64,000 nt of DNA from Ferribacterium limneticum (GTDB taxonomy: Bacteria > Pseudomonadota > Gammaproteobacteria > Burkholderiales > Rhodocyclaceae), in assembly GCF_020510625.1 (NCBI RefSeq), contig NZ_CP075191.1, positions 906,001 to 970,000 of the forward strand, read 5' to 3'. Each line of letters opens with the position of its first letter. Positions within the stretch are counted from its first letter, which is position 1. Shown here one piece after another: positions 53,209-61,106 of this stretch. Below the pieces are notes generated by a model. The model saw nothing but the letters and a program-made list of their open reading frames with translations. It had not been told where the DNA came from and made no database searches. The position numbers were made by a program, and so were the translations under genes.

Positions 53209-54426
53209 TCAGGCGGCGGTATTGCCTCGCAGCGGAATGACATCTGCCCCCGCTTTCAACTTATCCAGGTAGTCAGCCCATAGCTGCATCATCGCCTTGC
53301 GCTCTTTCAGGAACTTGGTGCGGTTGTAAGCAGTGCCAAGGGCATCAGACACTTGGTGGGCGAGCTGGTGCTCGATTACTTCCGGTTTGACGTGCAGTTC
53401 TTCGTGCAGGATGGTCCGTGCCATCGCTCTGAAGCCGTGCCCCGTGATTTCGGTCTTGGTGTCGTACCCCATGCGTCGTAGGGCAGCATTTACCGCAGCA
53501 TCGCTCATGGGCAACTTGGGATCACGCCCGGGGAATACGTGGGGGCCATGGCCTGTCAGTGCGTGCAGCTCTCGCAGGGTGGCAACCGCTTGCGAAGCCA
53601 GCGGAACAAGATGCTCTGTCTTTGTTTTGTTGATGAAATAGCGCCATTCCCCTTTATCCAGGTCGAAACCATCCCAGGCGGCCTTGCGCAGCTCGCCAGG
53701 GCGAACGAAAAGCAGGGGGGCGAGCAGTAGGGCGCTGCGAACAACGAACGTTCCTTTGAACCCGTCAATAGCCCGTAGCAATTCGCCGACGCCCTTGGGG
53801 TCGGTAATGGATGGAAGGTTTTCTGTCTTGGGGGCCGGGATGGCTCCCCGCAGGTCTGGGCAGGGGTCGCGATCCGCCCGGCCGGTGGCGATGGCATAAC
53901 GAAAGCACTGGCTGATTTCGCTTTTCGCCTTATGTGCCGTGTAGCGTGCTCCCCGCGCATCGATGCGGCGTAGCACTGTCAGGATTTCAGGGGCAGTAAT
54001 TTCAGCTATTGGCCGGCTGCCTATCCAGGGGAAAACATCTTTCTCAAGGCGAGCAAGGGCTTTCTTGTATTGAGCCTCTTCGACGTTGCTGCGCTTGTTC
54101 TCCAACCATTCGCGGCAGATGATCTCGAAACTATTGGCAGACAACTCAACCCGAGCCGCCTTGGTTGCCTTGCGCTGCTGGCTTGGGTCAATGCCTTCAG
54201 CAAGCATGCTGCGCGCTGTGTCGCGATCACTACGGGCCTTCTTCAGGCTGGTTTCAGGATAGACGCCAAGCGATAACAGTTTTTCCTTGCCGTCGATACG
54301 AAACTTCAGGCGCCACCATTTCGACCCGTTGGGGCTTACTAGCAGAAACAGCCCTTTTTCATCGGCCAGTTTGTAGGGCTTTTCAGTCGGTTTTGCTGTT
54401 CGAATGGCCGTATCGGTCAATGGCAT
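53209..54426 (-). CDS. intA: Tyrosine recombinase, P4-type integrase
   Basis: Integrates and excises the element at tRNA-Leu. The 405-residue protein has the DUF4102 arm-binding N-terminus (MPLTDTAIRTAKPTEKPYKLADEKGLFLLV), a core-binding domain (about 100-200), and the catalytic domain with Arg in RPGELRKAAW, Lys in KTKTEHLVPL, HGFR, His in HQLAHQV, and the Tyr nucleophile in TAYNRTKF. ATG at 54424-54426 is the family start; an upstream ATG would read through arm sites. Confidence 0.95.
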   Translation of the reverse strand: MPLTDTAIRTAKPTEKPYKLADEKGLFLLVSPNGSKWWRLKFRIDGKEKLLSLGVYPETSLKKARSDRDTARSMLAEGIDPSQQRKATKAARVELSANSFEIICREWLENKRSNVEEAQYKKALARLEKDVFPWIGSRPIAEITAPEILTVLRRIDARGARYTAHKAKSEISQCFRYAIATGRADRDPCPDLRGAIPAPKTENLPSITDPKGVGELLRAIDGFKGTFVVRSALLLAPLLFVRPGELRKAAWDGFDLDKGEWRYFINKTKTEHLVPLASQAVATLRELHALTGHGPHVFPGRDPKLPMSDAAVNAALRRMGYDTKTEITGHGFRAMARTILHEELHVKPEVIEHQLAHQVSDALGTAYNRTKFLKERKAMMQLWADYLDKLKAGADVIPLRGNTAA

Positions 54427-54469
54427 GGCTGTTACTCCGTCGAAACGTCGAAGATGCGCCGTAGCCAGT

Positions 54470-54532
54470 GGGGGTAAGTGTTTGGGGGTAACACCCTTGG
54501 GGGTAGGTGCCGTTACCCCCAGAGTTACCCCC
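54470..54532. repeat. Arm-type site cluster between integrase and tRNA-Leu
   Basis: Five copies of a 9-mer close to GGGGGTAAC: at 54470, 54484 and 54499 on the plus strand and inverted (GTTACCCCC) at 54512 and 54524. The last two keep the 12-bp spacing seen at 42796/42808. The position and the presence at both element ends fit integrase or AlpA binding sites. Confidence 0.7.
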
Positions 54533-54585
54533 ACTAAGGCCCGGATTTGTTCGAATCATTCTGGACCGTGCTGGAACGAAAGGCA

Positions 54586-54611
54586 ACAAAAAACCCGCAC
54601 TGGGGCGGGTT
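54586..54611 (-). terminator. Terminator after tRNA-Leu
   Basis: On the minus strand AACCCGC / GCGGGTT (7 bp, 6-nt loop) followed by TTTTTTG. It ends the tRNA transcript before the integrase gene. Confidence 0.85.
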
Positions 54612-54646
54612 CTCTGGACTTGCTCGGACTTCTTAAAACACCTTAC

Positions 54647-54731
54647 TGGTGCCCCGGGCCAGACTCGAACTGGCACACCTTTCGGCGGCGGATTTTGAAT
54701 CCGCTGCGTCTACCGATTCCGCCACCGGGGC
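54647..54731 (-). tRNA. tRNA-Leu (anticodon CAA)
   Basis: An 85-nt tRNA with encoded CCA. Acceptor GCCCCGG / CCGGGGC, D-arm GCGGAATCGGTAGACGC, anticodon stem GCGGA / TCCGC with loop TTCAAAA (anticodon CAA), long variable arm (GCCGAAAGGTG), and T-arm with GTTCGAGTC. Class II structure agrees with leucine. GATAAT at 54745-54750 on the minus strand is a likely -10. The 3' end is the attachment site of the element to its left. Confidence 0.95.
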
Positions 54732-54756
54732 GAGTGGAGGCCGGATTATCCATGAA

Positions 54757-55155
54757 TCACTTCTTTGGTTCAAGCGCTTCGCTGCATGGAAATGCTTTTG
54801 CCAGTGCGCCGGCGACCAGGGTGGCCGTGCTCATGGTCGTGTTGGGCGGCACGCGTTCGACATGGATGACCACGGCGCGGACCAGTCGCATCGATAGATC
54901 CGGGTCGTTTGGCAGGCAGAAGGCGTTGAGTTTGACGCCGATCTTCTCGGCCAGATAGTCGCTGATGGCATAGCTGTCAGCGAAGCCGGCGACGTAAGCG
55001 ATGCAACGAGCGCTGCGAATCGACTGGAAAGGGTCGCTGCTCTTTTGCCGGGCGTACATTTCTTCGGCAGCCTGACAGTCGCCGCGCAACTCGTCGGGGG
55101 AATAGGCGTGAGCTTGGGAGGCAAAGAGGGCGGCAATCAGCCAGAGGTATTTCAT
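54757..55155 (-). CDS. Rap1a/Tai-family exported protein
   Basis: A 132-residue exported protein: signal peptide 1-17 (cut at SQAHA), then a small helical domain with RCIAYVAGFADSY, LNAFCLPND, VVIHVERVP and the end AKAFPC. This cysteine and helix pattern is the Rap1a/Tai domain, known from type VI secretion immunity proteins. No toxin gene is adjacent, so here it may be an orphan with another role. Confidence 0.75.
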   Translation of the reverse strand: MKYLWLIAALFASQAHAYSPDELRGDCQAAEEMYARQKSSDPFQSIRSARCIAYVAGFADSYAISDYLAEKIGVKLNAFCLPNDPDLSMRLVRAVVIHVERVPPNTTMSTATLVAGALAKAFPCSEALEPKK

Positions 55156-55302
55156 GGGGTTTTCCGATAGTCGTGTTGCTCAGGATGAGGCGGCACGGTG
55201 CGGAAGAATCCTAACAGAGTCGTTTCTTGCCGGGCAGGGGCGAGATGGAGTGTGGCGATATGCCGGCTCGCTATTGATGGCGCTCCGGCATATCGGCCAT
55301 GC

Positions 55303-56901
55303 TTAAAGGCAGCCGCCCAGTTGCGCCCTGTTCAGACGGTTTCTGATCTGGCTGCGCAGGCGACTGATCGCATTGGTCAACTGGCGTCGCCTGAGGGGAT
55401 TGAGTTCGGCGTCGCGTTCCCGGATCAATTCGGTCAGACGTTGCTGTTGCGCGGCAATCTCTTGCATCAGCGTCGGACAGTCGACCGGCAGGATGTCGGT
55501 CACGTTCAGGTAACGGGCCCGACGTTCCTGGACTATTTGCCGAATACGGAGTATCTGGCTGTGCGTGAGCCGCCCTGTGCCGCCGTGGTTCCAGTAAGAC
55601 ATGATGTTTCGGCGGGCCAGTGAGAAAGCGTGACCGCCGAGCGAGAGGGCGTGAATTTCGATAGCGGAGCCGAGTTCGGCGATATAAGGGTCCGGTGGCG
55701 TGTCATCGATGAGTGTGCGGTCGCCATCCAGTTCATCGATGGGGCCGCCGCTGAGCAGGTAATCCGTTGCTTCCCTCAGTGTCGCGAAGGACATGCCGTG
55801 GGTGTGCGGCAAACCAAAGTGGTGACCGAGTTCATGCGGCAGGACGCCCAGCGCGTTGGGGTCGAAGAAACTCATCGCCACGAAATCCATGTTTGACCAG
55901 GAGAAGCCGCCGCCAACTGAATAAGCATCCGGTCCGAAACGATAAATGACGACGACGCTCCGGTGCTGGGCGGCGAGCGCATCGAGACGTGCCTTGATCG
56001 TCGGCCATCGCGGCAGGCTTTCGACGTTGCCGGCCGGCAGGCTGTTGACCTCGGTGTCACGCATTTCGCGCAGCAGGCCATCGTAGGTGAAACGCACGCC
56101 GGCGACAGCAAAGACCCGGTTGGCTTCGTCGACCCACTGGCGGGCACCGTCGGGCGTGATTTCGCAACGTCGGCCGCCATCGTTGTCCGATACCTGATAG
56201 GCGACGATGGGTACGGCATAGTTGATCAACGCGGCGCTGGCAAATTTCTCGACATGTAGTTGCCCCGTGCCAAGGTTGTGTTCGATCTTGCCGTGCTGAA
56301 AACGAGCGACAATATACGGCTGGCGGTTGCGCAACTCGTCGTAGGGGGCGCTGACCGGGTAGCCGATCACGCTGCGCTCCCAGCGCAGTTCAGCCCATCG
56401 CTCGCGAATCGCCCCGTAAACTTCGTGAGCGCCGGTGGCCGGTGTCCAGTAGATAGAACCCTTCTGGAAGTGGTTATAGCGTCCGATGCCGTCGGGGGCG
56501 GTGCTTTCGTTGGTCATCGGGTAGCCGAGCAGGGATAGCTCGGCGCCCATGGTGCGCCAGCGCTCGCGGATCAGGCCATGGATTTCGTAGGCCCCCGTGG
56601 ATGGGTGCCAATAGACCGAGGCATGCTCGAAATGGTTGAATTTTCCAACCCCGTCGGCGGCTGTCGTTTCATCGGAAATGGGATAGCCGAACGGGGAGGC
56701 GTCGCCGCCAAGGGCCAGCCAGCGCGCCCGGATCATGCCGTGCACCTCGAAGGCACCAGTCCGGGCATGCCAATAGATCGCGCCGTTCTGGAATTCCTGC
56801 TTTTTTCCGCCATTGGCCGCCGCTACTTCGCCGCCAACTGCCGCGCCGAGGAAACCGGAAGCCCCGCCCAACTGGGCGTATTTGTCGCTAATTGCCGTCA
56901 T
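55303..56901 (-). CDS. LGFP-repeat metzincin metalloprotease
   Basis: A 532-residue protein. The first ~210 residues are three to four LGFP-type repeats (LGGASGFLGAAVGG, ALGGDASPFGYPISDET, TMGAELSLLGYPMTNES, ELRWERSVIGYPVSAP), each followed by an F.NG/F.H.SIYW segment, a fold that often binds cell walls. The second half is a zinc protease: VLPHELGHHFGLPHTHG (HExxHxxGxxH) and the Met-turn RRNIMSYWNHGG. The C-terminal ~80 residues are a basic coiled coil. No signal peptide is seen with this start (ATG 56899-56901), so export is uncertain. Confidence 0.85.
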   Translation of the reverse strand: MTAISDKYAQLGGASGFLGAAVGGEVAAANGGKKQEFQNGAIYWHARTGAFEVHGMIRARWLALGGDASPFGYPISDETTAADGVGKFNHFEHASVYWHPSTGAYEIHGLIRERWRTMGAELSLLGYPMTNESTAPDGIGRYNHFQKGSIYWTPATGAHEVYGAIRERWAELRWERSVIGYPVSAPYDELRNRQPYIVARFQHGKIEHNLGTGQLHVEKFASAALINYAVPIVAYQVSDNDGGRRCEITPDGARQWVDEANRVFAVAGVRFTYDGLLREMRDTEVNSLPAGNVESLPRWPTIKARLDALAAQHRSVVVIYRFGPDAYSVGGGFSWSNMDFVAMSFFDPNALGVLPHELGHHFGLPHTHGMSFATLREATDYLLSGGPIDELDGDRTLIDDTPPDPYIAELGSAIEIHALSLGGHAFSLARRNIMSYWNHGGTGRLTHSQILRIRQIVQERRARYLNVTDILPVDCPTLMQEIAAQQQRLTELIRERDAELNPLRRRQLTNAISRLRSQIRNRLNRAQLGGCL

Positions 56902-56979
56902 CGCACTCTCCTTGCTGTTCGATTGAACTGACCAAAGGTTTGCTGCTGCAGCACACCAGAGCGGGGCAGGGAGGGGGAA

Positions 56980-57016
56980 ACTCATGAGCTACCGCTCCTG
57001 CGGTGTGCTCATGAGT
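56980..57016. repeat. Nested hairpin between cobA and the metalloprotease gene
   Basis: Outer perfect 10-bp stem ACTCATGAGC / GCTCATGAGT (56980-56989 with 57007-57016) around an inner ACCGC / GCGGT stem. No T-run. It lies 79 bp upstream of the protease start and 56 bp after the cobA stop, so it may end cobA transcription or be an operator. Confidence 0.55.
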
Positions 57017-57071
57017 GTATGCCTATTTCATGAAGGCGGTGAGACGGGGATTATTCCAATGGTCTGGCGGG

Positions 57072-57842
57072 TCAGGCCGGCCTGGATTCGAACCAGTTGA
57101 GTTTTTCGTGGAGGCTGACGACGCTGCCAACGACGATCAGGGCCGGCGGCTTGATGCCGGATTCGGCAATGCGATGGGGCAATGTGCCGAGCGTGGCGAG
57201 CAGGGTTTGCTGGTCGGCTTGAGTGCCGTTGCGGATCACGGCAGCTGGCGTCATTGAGGGCAGGCCATGATTGATCATTTGCCGGCAGATTTCTTCGGCA
57301 GCGCCGATGCCCATATAGAAAACAACGGTATGGCAGGGGCGGGCCAGGGCGGCCCAGTCGAGATTGACCGTACCGTCTTTCAGGTGCCCGGTAACAAAGG
57401 TCACCGACTGGGCGTGGTCGCGATGAGTCAGCGGAAACCCGGCGTAGGCAGCGCAACCGGCAGCGGCTGTCACGCCAGGGATCACTTCGAAGGGAATGCC
57501 GGAGGCTGCCAGGGTTTCGAGCTCTTCGCCACCGCGGCCGAAAATGAAGGGGTCGCCACCCTTCAGTCGAACGACTGCTAAGCCTTCTTTGGCGAGGTCG
57601 ACGAGCAGATGGTTGATGGAGTCCTGTGGCATCGTGTGCTTGGAGGATTCCTTGCCGGCGTAGATGATGCGCGCATCGGCCCGGGCCAGATCCATGATGC
57701 CGTTGCCGACCAGATGGTCGTACACGATGGCGTCGGCCATTGAAATCAGTCGTGCTGCCTTGATGGTCAGGAGTTCCGGATCACCCGGGCCGGCGCCGAC
57801 CAGCCAGACCTTTCCGCCCTGCAGTTGTTTTGTAGTGTTCAT
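57072..57842 (-). CDS. cobA: Uroporphyrinogen-III C-methyltransferase (NirE/CobA type)
   Basis: Methylates uroporphyrinogen III twice to precorrin-2, the first step towards siroheme, cobalamin and haem d1. The 256-residue SUMT has VWLVGAGPGDPELLTIKAARLI, YAGKESSKHTMPQ, VVRLKGGDPFIFGRGGEE, VIPGVTAAAGCAAYAGFPLTHR and the TVVFYMG end. It is a stand-alone enzyme. Divergent from nirS with a 259-bp shared control region, it most likely serves as NirE for haem d1. Confidence 0.93.
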   Translation of the reverse strand: MNTTKQLQGGKVWLVGAGPGDPELLTIKAARLISMADAIVYDHLVGNGIMDLARADARIIYAGKESSKHTMPQDSINHLLVDLAKEGLAVVRLKGGDPFIFGRGGEELETLAASGIPFEVIPGVTAAAGCAAYAGFPLTHRDHAQSVTFVTGHLKDGTVNLDWAALARPCHTVVFYMGIGAAEEICRQMINHGLPSMTPAAVIRNGTQADQQTLLATLGTLPHRIAESGIKPPALIVVGSVVSLHEKLNWFESRPA

Positions 57843-57924
57843 GCGTTATCTCAGCCGTTTGGCGGCCATCCTAATGCGGGATTGGGCGCCTGCCAATAGC
57901 AGGGGATAAATCAATTTATGCGGA

Positions 57925-57962
57925 TAGTTCTAAAGAACTACGCTAATAGTTATATAGAACAA
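57925..57962. promoter_or_regulatory. Tandem palindromic operator between cobA and nirS
   Basis: A perfect palindrome TAGTTCTAAAGAACTA (57925-57940) and an imperfect copy TAGTTATATAGAACAA (57947-57962), 22 bp apart centre to centre, i.e. about two helix turns on the same DNA face. The layout fits two dimers of one regulator (T-N11-A within each suggests a LysR-type protein). No such regulator gene is in the window. Confidence 0.55.
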
Positions 57963-58001
57963 CATTTACCTGAATGTAAAGGATTTCTTATGGTTAAAAG
58001 C

Positions 58002-58015
58002 TTGATGAGCATCAA
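58002..58015 (+). promoter_or_regulatory. FNR/DNR-type binding site upstream of nirS
   Basis: TTGATGAGCATCAA is a perfect match to TTGAT-N4-ATCAA, centred 93 bp before the nirS start. With a class II layout the transcript would begin near 58050. Anaerobic or NO-responsive control of the nir operon is expected. Confidence 0.88.
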
Positions 58016-58101
58016 GGATGTGATTTGGGTGGAGGTTCAACCTAGCGAACATCGCGTAACGGGGATCGAGGCGCGAACCGATTCGTTCTAGGAGAGGAAA
58101 G

Positions 58102-59787
58102 ATGAAGAAAAACGTAGTGGGGATCATTGCACTTAGCGCCATGGCTGTTGCCATGGGTTCTGCCTTCGCTCAGGAAACCGCCAAGGTCGCTCCGACTCTG
58201 ACGGCTGCTGAAAAAGAACAGGCCAAGAAGATTTATTTTGAACGTTGTGCCGGCTGCCATGGCGTGTTGCGCAAAGGCGCCACCGGCAAGAACCTTGAGC
58301 CGCACTGGACCAAGAAGGACAAGGACGGCAACGTTACCGAAGGCGGCACGCTCAAGCTTGGCCAGCAGCGTCTGGAAAAGATCATTGGTTACGGTACCGA
58401 CGGCGGCATGGTCAACTTCGACGACATCCTGACCAAGGAAGAACTGTCGCTGATGGCCAAGTACATCCAGAACACGCCGGATGTCCCGCCTGAGTACAGC
58501 TTCAAGGAAACCATGGATTCCTGGAAGGTCATCGTGCCGGTCGATCAGCGTCCGACCAAGCAGATGAACAAGTACAACCTGAAGAACATGTTCTCGGTCA
58601 CCCTGCGCGATACCGGCGAAGTGGCCCTGATCGACGGCGATACCAAGGAAATCCGCAGCATCGTCAAGACCGGCTACGCAGTTCACATCTCGCGTCTGTC
58701 CGCTTCCGGCCGTTATGTTTATGTGATCGGTCGCGATGGTCGTCTGTCGCTAATCGACCTGTGGATGGAAAATCCGGCGGTTGTGGCTGAAGTCAAGATC
58801 GGTTTCGATGCCCGCTCGGTCGATACCTCCAAGTTCAAGGGCTTCGAAGACAAGTACGCGGTTGCCGGTTCCTACTGGCCGCCCCAGTACGTCATCATGG
58901 ACGGCGACACGCTCAAGCCGCGCAAGGTCGTTTCCACCCGTGGCATGACCGTCGATGGCGAATACCATCCGGAGCCGCGCGTTGCTTCCATCGTCGCATC
59001 CTTCATCAAGCCGGAATGGGTTATCAACATCAAGGAAACCGGTCAGATTCTGCTGGTCGATTATTCCGACATCGAGAACCTGAAGACGACCACGGTCGGT
59101 TCCGCCAAGTTCCTGCATGACGGCGGCTGGGATGCTTCCAAGCGTTACTTCCTGGTGGCAGCCAATGCCTCCAACAAGATCGCTGCGGTCGATACCAAGA
59201 CCGGCAAGCTGGCAGCGCTGGTCGATACCGCCAAGATCCCGCACCCGGGTCGTGGCGCCAACTTCACCCATCCGAAGTTTGGTCCGGTATGGACGACAGG
59301 CCACCTTGGTGCTGACGTTCTGACCCTGATCAGCACGCCGTCGGATAAGAAGTCGGATGCCAAGTTCAAGGAATACAACTGGAAGGTCGTTCAGGAAGTC
59401 AAGCACGTTCCGGGCAACCTGTTCGTCAAGACCCATCCGAAGTCCCAGCATCTGTGGGCTGACTCGCCGCAGAATCCGGACAAGGAACTGGCTGAATCGG
59501 TTGCCGTCTGGAAGATGTCCGATCTGTCCAAGCCGTTCAAGGTCATCAACGTAGCCAAGGACTCCGGTCTGCCGGCAACCAAGGCCACCAAGCGTGCTGT
59601 GCATCCGGAATACAGCGCTGATGGCAAGGAAGTCTGGATCTCCCTGTGGGGCGGCAAGGCTGACCAGTCTGCCATCGTGGTTTATGACGATGCAACGCTG
59701 ACGCTGAAGAAGGTGATTACCGATCCGAAGATGATCACCCCGACCGGCAAGTTCAACGTCTACAACACCCAGCACGACATCTACTGA
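58102..59787 (+). CDS. nirS: Cytochrome cd1 nitrite reductase
   Basis: Periplasmic enzyme reducing nitrite to nitric oxide. The 561-residue protein has a signal peptide (1-24), the haem c domain with RCAGCHGVLRKGATG, and the eight-bladed haem d1 propeller beginning about residue 150 (MKVIVPVDQRPTKQMNKY). The d1-site regions include MTVDGEYHPEPRVASI, PGRGANFTHPKFGPVW, GNLFVKTHPKSQHLW and VWISLWGG. AGGAGAGG precedes the ATG. First gene of the nir operon. Confidence 0.96.
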   Translation: MKKNVVGIIALSAMAVAMGSAFAQETAKVAPTLTAAEKEQAKKIYFERCAGCHGVLRKGATGKNLEPHWTKKDKDGNVTEGGTLKLGQQRLEKIIGYGTDGGMVNFDDILTKEELSLMAKYIQNTPDVPPEYSFKETMDSWKVIVPVDQRPTKQMNKYNLKNMFSVTLRDTGEVALIDGDTKEIRSIVKTGYAVHISRLSASGRYVYVIGRDGRLSLIDLWMENPAVVAEVKIGFDARSVDTSKFKGFEDKYAVAGSYWPPQYVIMDGDTLKPRKVVSTRGMTVDGEYHPEPRVASIVASFIKPEWVINIKETGQILLVDYSDIENLKTTTVGSAKFLHDGGWDASKRYFLVAANASNKIAAVDTKTGKLAALVDTAKIPHPGRGANFTHPKFGPVWTTGHLGADVLTLISTPSDKKSDAKFKEYNWKVVQEVKHVPGNLFVKTHPKSQHLWADSPQNPDKELAESVAVWKMSDLSKPFKVINVAKDSGLPATKATKRAVHPEYSADGKEVWISLWGGKADQSAIVVYDDATLTLKKVITDPKMITPTGKFNVYNTQHDIY

Positions 59788-59818
59788 TCGACTGTTGATT
59801 GTTTGATTTGAAGCAAGT

Positions 59819-59840
59819 TACGGGGGCGAAAGCCCCCGTA
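59819..59840 (+). promoter_or_regulatory. Hairpin after nirS (mRNA processing or partial terminator)
   Basis: A 9-bp stem TACGGGGGC / GCCCCCGTA with a GAAA tetraloop, 31 bp after the nirS stop. No T-run. GNRA loops of this kind typically stabilise an upstream mRNA, which would let nirS be made in excess over the downstream genes. Confidence 0.65.
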
Positions 59841-59915
59841 GCATATGAAGCACAAATACTTGTGCAGAGTAAATTAGCTGCGCAGAGAGCAATCATTTTG
59901 GCGGAGATAATCTTG

Positions 59916-60749
59916 ATGAAAAAAAACCTCATTTCCCTGGCTGTATTTGGCGCTTTTGTCGCGCTCGGTTCGCAGTCGGCTATCGCTGCGCCGGACTGGA
60001 ACAAGGCTGCCAAGAGCACAATCCATGTTTTTCACCCCGGTGCTGCACCGATTGAATGGATTCAAGGCAAGGGTGAGCACAGCGGCGCCAGTGGTCTGAA
60101 GAAGGGCGAGGCCTGTGCCGGCTGCCACGTTGAGGACGGCAAGCTGAGTCTTGACCTCAAGCGCCTGGCCAGCAAGGAAATGGAGCCGAAGGGCGCCCCC
60201 AAGACGATGACCTACCCGGTTACCGTCCAGGCGGCCTACGATGCGGCCAACCTTTATGTTCGCCTGACCTTCAAGGCGCCGGCTGGCGGCTTCGACAAGT
60301 CCGACAAGGACAATGAGCTCAAGGCCACCGTGATGTTCCCGAATGACAAGGTGCCGCTCGCCGATCAGGCTGGTTGCTGGGCAGCCTGTCACGAGGACGC
60401 CAAGGGCATGCCGAAGGGCAAGGACAAGACGAAGTACGTCTCGGCCGGTGCGATGGATTTGGTGCAATGGGCGAGCAGCGGCAAGTCGTCTGACGGTTTT
60501 GTCGCCGACAAGCGCAACATGACGGGCGGCAAGGCAGGTGCAACGGCCGAAGGCGCCAAGGCTGGCGATACCTACACCGTGACCTTCACCCGCAAGCTGG
60601 CCGGCAACGCCGTGCTGGCAGCCGGCAAGGCTGTGCCGTTCGGCATCGCCATTCACGCCGACAATGCCGGCGGTCGTTTCCATCACGTCTCCTTCGGCCA
60701 CACGATTGGTCTGGGTGCTGATGGCGACGTGAAGGCTGCCAAGCAGTAA
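59916..60749 (+). CDS. Haem protein with ethylbenzene-dehydrogenase-gamma-like domain
   Basis: A 277-residue exported protein: signal peptide 1-25 (cut at AIAAPD), then a first haem c site GEACAGCHVEDG. The remainder resembles the EB_dh domain that holds haem b in ethylbenzene dehydrogenase gamma subunits (YPVTVQAAYDAANLYVRLTFKA, VMFPND, PFGIAIHADNAGGRFHHVSFGHTIGLG). Inside that domain AGCWAACHEDAKGMP has a second haem-like motif with the unusual spacing CxxxCH. It takes the place of nirM after nirS, so an electron donor or haem-handling role is inferred. Confidence 0.78.
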   Translation: MKKNLISLAVFGAFVALGSQSAIAAPDWNKAAKSTIHVFHPGAAPIEWIQGKGEHSGASGLKKGEACAGCHVEDGKLSLDLKRLASKEMEPKGAPKTMTYPVTVQAAYDAANLYVRLTFKAPAGGFDKSDKDNELKATVMFPNDKVPLADQAGCWAACHEDAKGMPKGKDKTKYVSAGAMDLVQWASSGKSSDGFVADKRNMTGGKAGATAEGAKAGDTYTVTFTRKLAGNAVLAAGKAVPFGIAIHADNAGGRFHHVSFGHTIGLGADGDVKAAKQ

Positions 60750-60755
60750 ATCTAC

Positions 60756-61106
60756 ATGCCATCCGGAGCGACGCAGTATCCCGGATGGCTGTGGCTGAAA
60801 AGAGCGCCGCTTGTGCTGGCGCTCTTTTCTTTTTCTGCGCTGGCGCAGACCGTGGCAGAAGTTCGTATCGAGAGCTACAAATTTGTGCCTGCCGAGGTGA
60901 GTATCAAGGCTGGTGACAGCGTGCGCTGGATCAATCACGAAAAGCGGACCAGCCATTCAGTGGTCTTCCCGGCTGAAGGCGGGCTGGAGTCGGAGCGGAT
61001 GTTTCCCGATGAAAGCTGGCAGCGCCGTTTCGAAAAGCCGGGGCGCTACGATTATCATTGCGGGCCACACCCAGAAATGAAAGGCAGTGTCGTTGTTGGC
61101 GAATAA
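60756..61106 (+). CDS. Cupredoxin (type 1 copper protein)
   Basis: A 116-residue exported protein with signal-like segment (about 14-30, RAPLVLALFSFSALAQ). The plastocyanin-type copper site is complete: His in RTSHSVVFP, then Cys, His and Met in DYHCGPHPEMKG. Only 6 bp from the previous stop. Blue copper proteins can donate electrons to cytochrome cd1, so this could be the NirS partner. Confidence 0.85.
   Translation: MPSGATQYPGWLWLKRAPLVLALFSFSALAQTVAEVRIESYKFVPAEVSIKAGDSVRWINHEKRTSHSVVFPAEGGLESERMFPDESWQRRFEKPGRYDYHCGPHPEMKGSVVVGE

Noticed and set aside
54757..55155. Calling a type VI effector-immunity pair with the metzincin
   Set aside because: No secretion genes are near and the only link is adjacency; left as a question.
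57990..58091. A 33-codon reading frame before nirS (MVKSLMSIKDVIWVE...)
   Set aside because: It overlaps the FNR site and would start upstream of the expected transcript start; no conserved feature.
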